This document shows, piece after piece, positions 1 to 10,335 of a stretch of 64,000 nucleotides of DNA (its first letter is position 1; the number at the start of each line of letters is the position of its first letter). Below the pieces are notes generated by a model. It ran no database searches. It had not been told where the DNA came from and saw nothing but the letters and a program-made list of their open reading frames with translations. This stretch comes from Chamaelirium japonicum (Eukaryota; Streptophyta; Magnoliopsida; Liliales; Melanthiaceae). The position numbers and the translations under genes are program-made. The stretch lies in the NCBI GenBank assembly GCA_947650365.1, contig OX393549.1, forward strand, positions 16,930,896 through 16,994,895, written 5' to 3'.

Positions 1-285
1 AGTAAGATCCTTTTTGCCAAGGTGAAGAACTGGTGCTGCGATTGAAGGCTCTTCTTTAATCAGAAGGACTTGCTCTTTTGGAGACTGTACTTATTCATCT
101 TCTGATCCCCAGCTAGTTGGCTTGACTTCTTCGTTTGGAATCGAAGGAGGCCTGGAGTAGAGGACATAATAGTCAAATTTGCCCGATGGTTGGCCTAGCA
201 GGTTGACCTCGGGGCTTCTTTGTTCGTCTCTCGCTTTGAGCATATGCCGGAATGTAGCTTTGTTTGGAAAAGGGAGTGCTTGCAT
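1..285 (-). pseudogene. gypsy polyprotein, third copy of the repeated 'GQPSGKFDYY' module
   Basis: The minus strand reads from a Met at 285 into a stretch containing 'GQPSGKFDYYVLYSRPPS' and 'WGSEDE', the same module found twice more at 2745-2878 and 2520-2690. A stop follows 'SEDE', after which the translation resembles retroelement linker sequence to the window edge. This part overlaps the end of the linker ORF (195-1553) in another frame, indicating a frameshift near 195-285. No function is known to me for the module. Confidence 0.6.
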
Positions 286-1553
286 GAGAGGCGGTTGCCC
301 CCAAGACAGTAAGGATTAGGCCCTAGGTACTGAAGGAGCATGCCATCGCCGTCTTCTTGGACTGCCCCCTTCTTTGAGTTATCAAGGGTGGACTGCCCCC
401 CTTCTGCGAGGACTGGCGGGGCTTCTTGCAACTCGTCGTCCGAAGTAGAAGTATCACCGTTGTCAGTTTCGATGACGGAGATATGGTTGACGACTGCCAT
501 GGGTGGGTGGGCGGGTGTTGAAACGACGCCCTCAACTGGCATTCCCAAACGATCAAACTCCGACCTCTTCTTTGGTTGCTTGACTGGCCCGAGCCTTTCG
601 AACACGGATGTGCGCTTTAAATTCGGCTGGCTTTGACTGCTTTTGTTTTGCTTCTGGAGTAAGGCTTGGCATCGAGCCCGTCGCCGTCTTCTTTTGCTGT
701 CGGGATGGCTGGCGTAGGTAGAGCGTGCATCGGAGATTGTCGATCCTTCAGCTGCTTCGCCCACCATCTTCACCCCGATGTAGTTGGAGGTAAAGGTCTT
801 CTTTGCTGCAATCCTGACGACCATCGGAGTTTTGCTGAAGCCAATGCCTTGGCGGTTCGGGAGAATTTGTTCACCGTTTTGAAACAACTGAGCTTGAGTC
901 CTCGTCATCCCATGTGGCGTCGCTGCTGGGGGAAGTGTGCCCATGGCGCTCTCTTTGTCGTAGCCGGCTTTGAACAGCAACTTGGCAGCGTTTTGCCCCC
1001 AACTCCCTTTCGGCTTGAATCCGAGTTGATTGGGGTCGACTGATCTGACAGGTCTGCTTGGGTTCAGAGCTTGCGTCAGACTAGGTAATGGCAACATCAT
1101 TTCTTGAAGAGTGACGACGTTGGCCTGCGATAATGGCGGGGCCAGTTTTCTTGCCTGAGTAGAAGGCGATCGCTCAGCTTTACGGAGCCACTGGGGTGCG
1201 AGACGCAGGACTGGCGTCGCTTGGACGGGCAACGGCGTATGTTGCATTGCTCTTGACTCGAAACTGATACGTATCCTTTGCCTCGATCTTGGCGCTTCTT
1301 GGACCCGGAGTTTCGCCTTATCAGAAGGTTGTACTGGATTTGCGGGAAGTGGAGTCTTATCCTGCTTCACTTCTTCAATCTTCTGGGCTCGAGGGGCTTT
1401 AGCTGGAAGAACTTCCACGACCAGGTCCTTCGCTTGGTAGAACTTAGCGTCGGCCAAATGTGCCTCGGCCTCGTTGAATGGCTTGTCATCCACAACTATG
1501 CACCTCTCCATGCCTTCTTCGTAGTACTTGAGGCACTGGTGCCAGGTGGACAC
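195..1553 (-). pseudogene. gypsy polyprotein segment downstream of the protease
   Basis: This 452-residue minus-strand ORF continues the polyprotein after the protease. Its start, 'STWHQCLKYYEEGMER' followed by 'DKPFNEAEAHLADAKFY', corresponds to the conserved stretch after the retropepsin-like domain in plant Ty3/gypsy polyproteins. The remainder is low-complexity, Pro/Arg/Lys-rich linker with repeated 'FERLGP/FDRLGM' motifs. Reverse transcriptase would be expected further 3', outside the window. The Met at 1553 is internal: the upstream frame is joined to the protease ORF by a stop at 1572-1574. Confidence 0.7.
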
Positions 1554-1574
1554 TACAACGCCATTCTCGTGTAG

Positions 1575-2726
1575 TCATGGCCTGCCCAATAGAAGGCGAT
1601 ATGACGTCTGGCAATCGATGGTGTGGAAGAGGACCGTTGTATCTAGCGGGCCGATTGAAAGCTTCAGGCGGATGATTTCGATAGTGGACTGTCCACCGTG
1701 GTTGAACCCTTGAATGACTAATTGGCTGGGTGAGAGCTGGTCGTTGGTGATGTCGAGTTGTCGCATTGTCTGGATAGGCATGATATTGACGGCGGAGCCA
1801 AAGTCCAACATGATTCGATTCACTGGCTTCTCCTTGATGTATCCCGAAACGTAGACAGGCCGGTTGTGCAATCGTGTCCCAAGTTGCAAGTCCTTATCTG
1901 AAAAGGTTATCGTCGCGTCACACGAGGCCAGCGCTTTGCCCTTCTGGTCGTCCTTCCTTTTCCTCTTGTAGTTGTCTGGGTCGGCCAAAGCTGCAGCCAT
2001 TGCCAGGCGAGCCTTCTTCGGGAGATGCAAAGCTTCTACGAGCGGCAAGTACAGGATTGCTTCATCGTGAGAGGCGGTGCCCCCTTTGTCGGAATCGTCT
2101 CCCTCATCGGTGGAGTCGCCTTCTTCAGAAGTTTCACTTTCGTTCTTTCCTTCCGACTCCTTATGAACTTCGACCATGCAACAGGACGCCCTGATGTGTT
2201 GGTCCACTGAGAGGAAGTGATCCAGGAAGAACTCTTGCAAGGTTGTCGGCTCTGGAGGGCTCTGCTGAAGGAGATTGTCTTGGCTTGCTGGTGGCACTTT
2301 GAACGCCTTCCTCCCTGGAGTCTTACTTTTCTTCTTGTAGGTCTTCCGCTTGGTGGACCTTTTCATCACACGGTCTTGCTTGAGCTTCTTTTCTTGCCAT
2401 GGCTTTCGTCGCCGTGGTAACATGACCCATGCCTCTTCGTCGGTGGATTCCCCTATACTAGGATGATAGTCGGCAGCAGCAACTGGTTCCCTCGAATGCA
2501 CTTGTTCTTCTGTGGGCTCTACTGGTTCGTCTTCCGATCCCCAGCCGGTGGGCTTGATTTCTTCAGCTGAAACCGATGGAGGCTTTGAATAGAGGATGTA
2601 ATAGTCGAACTTCCCCGAAGGCTGGCCCAGCAGACCGACTTCTTGATCTCCTTGCTCGTATCTTTCCCGAAGAGCGCGTTGGGACGTGGTTTGATTGGAA
2701 GGGGTTTGCTCTTCCTGAAGCTCCAC
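1575..2726 (-). pseudogene. gypsy retropepsin-like protease segment
   Basis: This 383-residue segment starts with a copy of the repeated module (residues about 25-70), passes through a long Lys/Arg/Glu-rich linker and ends in an aspartic-protease-like domain (about residues 285-383). The catalytic-type motif reads 'MLDFGSAVNIMP', where plant relatives commonly have D-G-G-S or D-S-G-A, so the catalytic loop may be altered. 'CQTSYRLLLGRP' closes the domain. The next codon, normally Trp, is TGA. The protease would cleave the retroelement polyprotein. Confidence 0.75.
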
Positions 2727-2866
2727 TGACTCGTCTTTCGATCCCCAGCCGGTGGGCTTGATTCGATTGAAACGGACGGAGGCCTTGAATAGAGGACGTA
2801 ATAGTCGAACTTCCCCGAAGGCTGGCCCAGCAGACCGACTTCTGGATCTCCTTGCTCGTATCTCAT
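2519..2866 (-). pseudogene. gypsy polyprotein, duplicated 'GQPSGKFDYY' module between gag and protease
   Basis: Minus-strand translation starting 'MRYEQGDPEVGLLGQPSGK' carries the module at 2745-2878 directly before the second copy (2520-2690) that opens the protease ORF. The two DNA copies are near-identical head-to-tail duplicates of about 190 bp period. The frame differs from the upstream gag ORF and from the protease ORF, so the duplication is accompanied by small indels. Confidence 0.65.
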
Positions 2867-2907
2867 TTGGAGCGCTCGTTGGGATGTAACATTGCTTGGA
2901 AGAGGTA

Positions 2908-3705
2908 CTAGCGTGAGCGATGGTTGCCCCCAGGGCAGCAGCGTTTCTTCCTCGGAGGACGCAGGAGTACGTTGACGTCGTTTCGAGACTTTCGACTGGG
3001 AAATTGACTTAGCGGTTGGCGCTTAACGGTTGATGCGCAATATGACACGCTTCGCCGAGCAGCAACGAGTACCGACGACAAGGAGTCGAAGGTGATGAAC
3101 GTCATGTTGGCCGTAGTGACCTCCCCGGTGTCAATTTCTATCTTTCCTTGCTTTGCGAGTGCCATGATTCTTTCCTTGAAAATGAAGCATCTTTCGATAG
3201 GATGACTTACCACCCGGTGGTATTTGCAGAAGAGAGGGTCGTCGACGCGATGCATCTGCTCGGGCATCTTCGAATGAGGGAGCTCTATCATCTTCTCTTG
3301 CAGCAGTTGGTCAAACATAGAGGAGACTTCCGAGTCCGGGAAGGGGTACTCCTTAGCTTCGAGCTCCTCGAGAGTCATCCTTTGTCTTGGCGGCAGAGGC
3401 GGCGGTATGGCGACTCCCTTCTTCTTATCCGGCTTGCCACCGATCTTGAGCGGTTTGGAGGTTGAAGCGACGTCCGTAACATTGACTTGTTTCGGTTTCG
3501 ATGCAGGTGGCTTGTCCTTCTTCTCCACCTTCAAGAAGTCCTTATTCTTCGAGTCCCCGCGGTTTGCTAGGCTGAGTTCCCGAGTTGCGAGTTCTTCGAA
3601 GGACCGAGGTTTGATACCTTTGAGGATGTAGAGCAAGCCCCAGTGCATGCCTTGGGTGCACATCTCGATGGCCGAGTCCTCAGACAAGCGGTCCCGTGAA
3701 TTCAA
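2908..3705 (-). pseudogene. gypsy gag, C-terminal part
   Basis: This 265-residue ORF continues gag: 'SRDRLSEDSAIEMCTQGMHW' matches the segment that follows the gag fold in plant gypsy elements. A Lys/Pro-rich linker leads to 'CKYHRVVSHPIERCF', a Cys/His cluster (C-x2-H-x4-H-x4-C) at the usual place of the nucleic-acid-binding zinc knuckle but not the classical C-x2-C-x4-H-x4-C form. It is separated from the N-terminal gag ORF by one in-frame TGA (3715-3717) where relatives have Trp. Gag would form virus-like particles in the cytoplasm. Confidence 0.75.
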
Positions 3706-3717
3706 TGCGAGGTTCCT

Positions 3718-4911
3718 TCACCTGTCGATGTAATCGATCACCGGCTCGTCTTTCCTTTGCTTGACGGCGGTGAGTTCGGTCATGCTGACGGTGCGTCTGG
3801 TGCTGTAGAAGCGATTGAGGAACTCCCTCTCCATCTGATCCCAACTGTCGATGGTCCCTGGAGGAAGATCAACGTACCAGTCGAACACGTTGCCTTTGAG
3901 GGTGCGAACGAACTGTTTCACCATCTCGTCGCCATATATGCCGGCGTTGTTGCAAGTTTCGATGAAGTGAGCAACGTGCTGTCTTGGATTTCCCTTTCCA
4001 TCGAAGTGCTGGAACTTTGGTGGCTGGAATCCGACTGGGAAGCGTAGCTGCTGGATCCTCGCGGTGTAGGGCTTCGAGTATGCTGTCGTGATCGGAGGAA
4101 GGCCACTGCCGTGGGAGCGCATCATGTCGGCTACCAATGCTTGGACTTGCTGAGCATTCATCGTTGCCGTTGCCGAAGGTTGTGTGGCCACCGAGGCTGG
4201 CGCAGGGGAGACGGCTTCCACTGGGACGGGAGCCGAGGAGAGCGCTGGAGTAACTGCTTGAATCGTCGGAACAACTTCTGCAAGAGCGGGAGTTGAAGAC
4301 GGAGCTGGAGCGGCCACTGGAGAAGCGACGGGTTGGCCGACTGCTGCAGCGTCCTTTGCGCTTAGCTTTTGGAGAAGAGCATTGATGTGACGATCCTTCT
4401 CCTCCATCAGCCGAGTAATCTGCGCCATGTGCTCGCTCATCTGCATGACTTGGAGCTGAAGAGCGGACGGAGGATGGTGACGAAGGACGTCTCGATATTG
4501 CATGCTAGCATCCTCGCCGTCGTCATCTGAGATGTAGTTACACCGGCTTGCTTCTGGTTGATGATTGGTGCTTGCCCCCTGCAGAGGAGGTGCAACGTCC
4601 GCTGGAGAATCCGAACGGGCTCGGGGTTGGGGCTGGTCCTCCCCAAACTTCTGGACATGGACTCCAGGATCGAAGCGCGTTTCTTCATGCACCAAGGTCT
4701 CATCGGTGTTTTGACGAGCATCTTCGACAGTAATTTCTAGTATGAAGATATCCCCAAGGGTTCGAGTACGTCGAGTGTAGACGCGTACCATCGGGGGAGT
4801 ATCACCCTCCGGGTTTACTGGATCACCGTGTCGGAGTAGAGGAGACTCGGCGATCGGTGAAAGGCTTGGAGCAAACGCGTCGTTGCTTGTCCCGGCCATT
4901 GCAAACTTCAA
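3718..4911 (-). pseudogene. gypsy gag, N-terminal part with retrotransposon gag domain
   Basis: This 397-residue ORF begins about 40 nt after the primer-binding site, the expected place for gag. Residues 1-150 are acidic and Pro-rich; about 155-185 look coiled-coil-like ('MAQITRLMEEKDRHINALL'); then comes an Ala/Pro/Val-rich linker. Residues about 290-397 form the gag domain: 'FQHFDGKGNPRQHVAHF', 'VRTLKGNVFDWY' and 'WDQMEREFLNRFY'. It ends at TGA after 'DYIDR', and the same frame goes on with gag sequence after it. An alternative start at the fifth residue (MAGT) is possible. Confidence 0.85.
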
Positions 4912-4947
4912 GCAGCTTCTTCAGTCGTACGGATGAAAAGAGAAGAG

Positions 4948-4965
4948 GTCCCACCGGGCGTGCCA
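4948..4965 (-). promoter_or_regulatory. putative primer-binding site of the gypsy element
   Basis: On the minus strand, six bases after the LTR end (CATACA), is TGGCACGCCCGGTGGGAC, which starts with TGG as required to pair with the CCA tail of a tRNA. It lies just upstream of the gag start. I cannot assign the priming tRNA with certainty. Confidence 0.6.
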
Positions 4966-4971
4966 GAAATT

Positions 4972-7523
4972 TGTATGTGCAGAAAAGGTACGGGCCATCT
5001 TTATTGCGCAAAACCAGATTACAAGTGTGGCCGGGACCCGGGTGGCTCGGGTGTGGCGAGTCCGGGTTGCGGCGAGTGTTGATCAGGGGATTGTGGGAGA
5101 GATCTTCTGGAGGATCCCTTTGATCCGCGTCTCCACGTGGTGTTCGTGCGAGAGCTCTGAAGGGGTTGCCCAGGACAGGGGTTTTTACAAGGTGAGGGTT
5201 TTTGAGAGGCTAAGGAATGTCCGTCGTTTCTTTGGTCCCTTCCGTGCTTCATGCTTCCTCGACTAGGGGGTCTTCAGCTTCGTTCCTCGGTCTTCGTGTC
5301 TTCCTCGCTCCTTGCTTGACCTCGACGTCCTTGATCGTCGGTTCGCGGCGTCGATCGTGCTTTTGGCGTCGGCTTTTGGCTTTGGCTTTTTGGCTTTGGC
5401 TTGGCTCTGGTGTGGCTCTGGCTTTTGCTTTGCTTCGACACTTGCGCTTGGACGTAGCCGAGAGAGACTTGCGATGCTTTTGTTCTTCCGGACTTCGCGT
5501 CGTATCGGCTAGAACGTGCGGTGCTTTTGCTCGTGGTCGGCGTAGTCGCTTGGCTTTGGCACTTGCGTTGCTTTGGCGCGGGCTTTACTGGGGCTTTGCT
5601 TTGGCTTCTTGCATAGGCTTTAGCTTCAGCGTCAACTCGGTCTTCTTCTTCGAACGACGTGAGCTACTTCTCCGGCGCTTCGACGGTTTGGATATCGGCT
5701 GGACTTCTCTTCTTCTCCGGGCTTTCTTGGCGTGATCGGAGTCGAAGAATGCTTTCGAAGATAGTGGGGGTAGCACCGATCTCTGTGCGACGGTTGTGGC
5801 GTCGGCTTTTGTTGATGAAGACGGCGGGGGTAGCGATGGTCTCCGTGCGATGGTTGTAGCGTCGGCTTTTGTTGATGAAGACGACGGGGGTGGCGACGCT
5901 TCAGGCGGTCTGCTCTAGGCTTTCTTCTTCGTGGATGGCGCAGACGTTTGTCGAAGACGATGGGGTGTTGATGCTTCGTTTCTCTTCTTCGGGCTTTGGA
6001 GCTTGATCGGAGTAGAGGATTTGTTGGAGCCGACGGGGTAGTGCCGCTCCGAGCTTCTTCTCCGGCCTTTGCTTCTGGCGTCTTCGGAGTCGAAGGGTCT
6101 TCTTCTCCGAGCTTTCTTCTTCATGCACGGAGTCGAAGTCTTGATCTTCGTGTGCAAGGGTCTTCACGTCGCTGAGGACTTTCAATGGACTAAGCCGATC
6201 CCGAAGGGACAGGCTTGCTCGTGCCTCGTGAAGCCTTGGGTCGATGAAGGAGCGTCTCCTCTTCTGCAGAGCTCCCGCACTTCGTCTTCAATCTTCGACC
6301 TGGCGACGGTTGTGGCGTCGCCTTCTTCTCCGGGCGTATTTGGCGTAATCGGAGTTGAAGGCTTTGTTGAAGATGATGGGTGTAGCGCCGCTTCTCTTCT
6401 TCTCCGGGCTTTTGGGCTTGATCGGAGTCGAAGGCTTGTTGGAGACGACGGGGTGTAGCCCCGCTTCTCTTCTTCTCCGGGCTTTTGGGCTTGATCGGAG
6501 TCGAAGGCTTGTTGGAGACGACGGGGTGGTGCCGCTCCGATCTTCTTCTCCGGCCTTTGCTTCTGGCGTCTTCGGAGTCGAAGGCTTGTTGGAGACGACG
6601 GGGTGGCGCCGCTCCGATCTTCTTCTCCGGCCTTTGCTTCTGGCGTCTTCGGAGTCGAAGGGTTCTTCTTCTTCGAGCTTTCTTCTTCGTGCACGGAGTC
6701 GAAGGCTTGATCCTCTTGTGCAAGGGTCTTCACGTTGATGAGGGCTTTCAATGGACTAAGCCGATCCCGAAGGGACGGGCTTGCCCGTGCCTCGTGAAGC
6801 CTTGGGTCGATGAAGAGCGCGTCCCCTCTTCTGCAGAGTTTCGCTTCTTGCCATCCGACCGACCCCTTGAGCCTTCCCCCTCCCCCTCTATTTATAGGTG
6901 AAGGGGGAGGGAGAGATATGGGAAGTTTTAATTTTAAATCCCTTTAATATCTCCCCCATAATTACCCAAGATTTATTCATCCATTAATGAGGGGAATAAG
7001 TCTTTATTCGCTTTCCTTTTCTGGCGGAGTAATTATGACTGAATCTTGCACACGAAATCGATGGCGACCCGGCGCTTCTTCTTGTCCGTCGGATCGAGGG
7101 ATCGGCGCAGATCCGCGCGTGAGCAGACGTCATACGCAACCTCCCCCCGCACATGTCGGTAGTTCTTTCCTTTTCTTTCTTCTCTTTCCTTTTTTTTTCT
7201 TTCCTTTCTTTTCTTTCCTTTTCTTTTCTTTCTTTTCTTTTCTTTCCTTTTCTTTTCTTTCCTTTCTTTTCTTTTTCCTTGCAAGGCCGGCCGGCCCCAT
7301 GGGGTTCGGGTCATAGTAAGGGCCGGCCCCATGGGGTTCGGATCCCTAGTTGGGGCCGGCCCCCCTTAAGTGTGGGGTCCGCTCCCTCCTTGTTGGGCGC
7401 GAATCGGGTCCGGGTCCGCACTGGTGCGCGCAAGTCGGGTCCGAGTCGAAGCGCGCGTCGGGTTTGCATCCGCGTTGGCGCACGTAAGTCGGGTCCGGGT
7501 TAGACAAAATTCGTGTGTCTACA
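4972..7523 (-). repeat. 5' LTR of the gypsy element (2,552 bp)
   Basis: The LTR runs from TGTAGACACACG (7523 downward) to TGCACATACA (4972) on the minus strand and has the TG...CA ends of LTRs. Two other copies of the family are in the window (15808-18236 and 46595-48875). Landmarks on the minus strand are a TATA box TATAAATA (6889-6896) and AATAAA (5000-5005). It holds a 130-bp pyrimidine tract (CTTTT-type, 7155-7285) and tandem copies of a GC-rich module around 6340-6660. ORFs inside it are low-complexity Arg/Lys/Pro readings of these repeats. Confidence 0.9.
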
Positions 7524-8327
7524 GTGTCTTCCAAAATCCAATGTTTGTTCCAGTGAACTTCACGACCGTCACATTTTCTTCTTTTGCCGTTGCTTTCGAT
7601 CAAAATCTTGATGCTCTGATACCACTTATTGTGATCGACCTGTTCGAGATCCCATACAGATTGTGGTGATTGTATTCCTCGACGAATTAAATGTCATTTA
7701 TCAAGAATGCACGCGGTCATCAAACAATCCAAATTAACCACACAAGCAATACATAATAGATGAAACAAGATGCAAATACAAATCACACCATGAGAAAGTG
7801 ACACAGAGATTTACTGAGATTCGGCAACGATGCATACATCCTTCCTTCACACTCAGTTCCACTATGCTTCAAAAACAAATGGATTAAATTGATAGATTAC
7901 AAGAGTTTCCCATTTTCCCCTCTCAAGCCCTCAAGGTTCTTCTGAAGCCCAAATTATAGAACAATAACCTCTCTCCTTTGTATACATCTCTCATAACCCT
8001 TTATATACTTTAGGGTACAATAGGTTAAAACCCCAAACATGGGATATATAGAATTCTTGAAATAATCAAACCAATCAGCCAGTTTAGACTTGTCGATCGG
8101 TCGGTTTGACCTGACATTGGGAAATCATCATCGAGAGTAATTCTGATCGATCTAGCCAAGATCTGATCGGTTTTCCAGTGGAGTTGTTTCCTGTACCATG
8201 TACCGATCGGTCGGTTTAGACCTGATGACCGATCGGCAAGTAAGTTTTTATAGCTCTCCTTCCGCCTGGCTGTAGGCTTCGAACTTGGCTTCGTATGGCT
8301 CCTCGCACTCAGGCTCAACACATAACA
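7524..8327 (-). mobile_element. Ty1/copia element fragment: 5' LTR (7630-8327) plus PBS
   Basis: On the minus strand an LTR runs from TGTTATGTGTTGAGCC (8327) to CGATCACA (7630), followed after five bases by TGGTATCAGAGC (7613-7624), the initiator-tRNA-Met primer-binding site used by plant Ty1/copia elements. Only about 100 bp of internal region remain, because the gypsy element is inserted at 7523/7524. The right flank (CTTCAGAGG...) belongs to a local tandem repeat, so the copia inserted into that repeat first. No coding sequence remains on this side. Confidence 0.7.
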
Positions 8328-9571
8328 CTTCAGAGGTCCAATCACCAGGGTAGTGGGGAGAACTCTTTGATACTAGGTAAATAGTGACCTACATGACTGC
8401 ATTGCTGATCTCCAGGAGTATTTTTACTTGACAGATATGGAAAATCCTCATCATCCCTATCTCTTGTAGTGATGCACAAATCTTCGCATGTGCATAGTTT
8501 TAGTGCAGGCTGCAATTGTTCCGTTTTTTGCCTTCCCACGAAGACCCAGTTGCCCGATTGATGATCTGTTTGCTTTATTAGATTTTCGTAATTTTCATAA
8601 TTTATCATTTTTATTTTCATTTCATATTGATCTGATTCCCAGATTTGGAGTTATTTCAATTTTTATTTCAGGTCAACTAAGGTACGAGGATACTTTGCAC
8701 CCAACTTAGGGTTTAGGGTTTAGGGTTTAATGTCCCTCCAAAGAAGGACGAGATGAAGCCAAAGCATCAAAGAAATCGAGGCACACTACCCAAGGAGCTA
8801 TGGCTAATGTTCATGGACTCTTGATCAAGCGGCTTTCGTCCAAGGCTGCCAAATCTTGGATAACATTCATCGTACCAACGGGTTGATTTATTCCATGGAC
8901 CACATAAACCACGGAAGAAACTCCATGGGTATTGAGCTTGACACGGAGTAATCCTTCGAAAAAATGACTTGGAGTTTCTCTACCAAGTCCAGCTCGAGTC
9001 AGTAAGCACCTCTACCCATTCTTTGGTTCAAAAATAGATACATAACACATAATGCTTAGTTGCTTACAATAGTTCTCACTCTGTCCTACTTTGAACTCAT
9101 CTTTAGAGGTCTACTCACTTGAGTAGTGGGGTGATCTCTTTGAACATGAGTAGATGGCCTAACTTGACTACATTGCGAATCCTTGGGAATATTTTGCCTA
9201 GATAGATCAGGAAAATCCCTGCCCTCCCTATCTCTGCTAGTGATGCGACGCCACAAATTTTACTACAACCGATCATTTTTGGGCTTTCCAACGAAGATCC
9301 ATGAGTCAAATCAACCTTTTATTTACTTTATTAGATTTACCTTTCCATTATCCATAACTTAATATTTTTGTTTCATGTTGATCCAAATGTCGAATGTAGG
9401 GTTATTTCAATTTTATTTCAGGTCAACTTAGGTGCGATGGTAGTCAATAAGAACCTCATTCATGTTTGTTGGTTCGGAAATTGAGAAATAACACAAGATG
9501 ATCATAACATTTACACACTTGTCTCCTAGTTTGAACACCATCTTCAAAAGTCCAACCATCTAAGTAGTGGG
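8328..9571. repeat. diverged tandem repeat of roughly 440-bp units
   Basis: Related units are recognisable at 8328-8700, about 9000-9440 and from 9440 on. They share cores such as 'CAGAGGTCCAATCACC', 'AGTGGGGTGATCTCTTTGAA' and an ending like 'TTATTTCAGGTCAACT'. Further pieces occur at 10175-10260 and 10520-10590. No coding potential or terminal structure was recognised, so the class is unknown. Confidence 0.6.
8706..8729 (+). repeat. short interstitial telomere-type repeat
   Basis: Three consecutive TTTAGGG-type units, the plant telomere repeat, lie between two units of the diverged tandem repeat. Such short tracts are common inside plant chromosomes and need not mark a former chromosome end. 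Confidence 0.6.
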
Positions 9572-10174
9572 TGTTATGATCTGAGGCCCTTGTGCAGCGG
9601 AACACGATGAATGTAGAAGCACCACCGTGGAAACAACTCCCGACAAGACCAAGCAAGAAGGGTTAAAAAAAGCAAAACACCCAAGAAATTCCGACAACGA
9701 TCAATTGATGGATTTACTAGTATGAGAAAAATCCGAGTACAATTACAATTGTCTCTAACCAATTCCTCATATACTACAAAGAGATACCCCCTTTATAGAA
9801 TAGATTCCGCAGCCCTCCACCCCGAAGAACATCGAAGAAAACCCTCCCAAGAACTTCCGCCTCCAATGGTTTTCATTCCCTCTTCCTTAGTGATAGCTAC
9901 CTTCTAATCTCTCCTTAGGGTTATTCTAGTGCCACCATGATCACTTAGGTTCGGCCATGGATCACCTATTTATAATAATACATTCGTATCCGACTTGGAG
10001 AATGAGTCCCATGAGAAAATGCAACCCAAACCGCTCATCCTGCGTGCTGCCGTTGAAATCTGCGCATGCCTTGGAGGAATCATGTGCACGAACTGGAGGA
10101 GTCATGCACACAACTTGACCTTATCTTCTCGCCCGAAAAAATTGCCGATGCCAGTCGACCTAATAAAGAAATCA
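9572..10174 (+). mobile_element. solo copia-type LTR with 5-bp target duplication
   Basis: A 603-bp sequence begins TGTTATGATCTGAGGCCC and ends AATAAAGAAATCA. It is flanked by the same five bases, GTGGG (9567-9571 and 10175-10179). Removing it restores the sequence 'AGTAGTGGGGTGATCTC' found uninterrupted near 9120, which confirms the insertion. It contains a TATA-like TATTTATAATAATA (near 9967) and AATAAA (10162-10167), as expected for a plus-strand LTR. No internal region is present, so it arose by LTR-LTR recombination. Confidence 0.85.
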
Positions 10175-10199
10175 GTGGGGTGATCTCTTTGAACCTGGG

Positions 10200-10335
10200 T
10201 AGATAGTGGGCCCTAGTTAATCACCCACAATCAGATTTTCATAAAGAAATCACCCCACTGTTGAATTACCTAAAGCAGCCCTCGGTTCTTGTAGACCCAA
10301 TCTGATTGCGGGTGATTACCTAGGGCCCATACCAA
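10200..10335. repeat. small inverted repeat
   Basis: Arms starting GGGCCCTAGTTAATCACCC (from 10208) and ending GGGTGATTACCTAGGGCCC (near 10330) face each other around a roughly 70-bp centre. This is a MITE-like hairpin; no clear target duplication was seen. Confidence 0.5.

Larger units (their letters stand above)
1..7523 (-). mobile_element. Ty3/gypsy LTR retrotransposon, 5' part (LTR, PBS, gag, protease)
   Basis: Read on the minus strand this is the 5' half of an LTR retrotransposon: a 2.55-kb LTR (4972-7523), a primer-binding site, gag, a protease region and linker sequence leaving the window at base 1 before any reverse transcriptase. The gag fold, the 'LLLGRP' protease end and the following 'HENGVV...HQCLKYYEEGMER' stretch are typical of plant Ty3/gypsy elements of the Tat-like group; the clade assignment is inference. 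Stops and frame changes break the reading frame, so the copy is not autonomous. It sits in the internal region of a copia element whose LTR starts at 7630. The expected 5-bp target duplication on this side would be GTGTC (7524-7528); its partner lies outside the window. Confidence 0.85.

Noticed and set aside
5217..6901. Many overlapping ORFs on both strands with Arg/Ser/Leu-rich products
   Set aside because: They lie inside the gypsy LTR and recur in the solo LTRs as readings of GC-rich tandem modules; no domain is recognisable.
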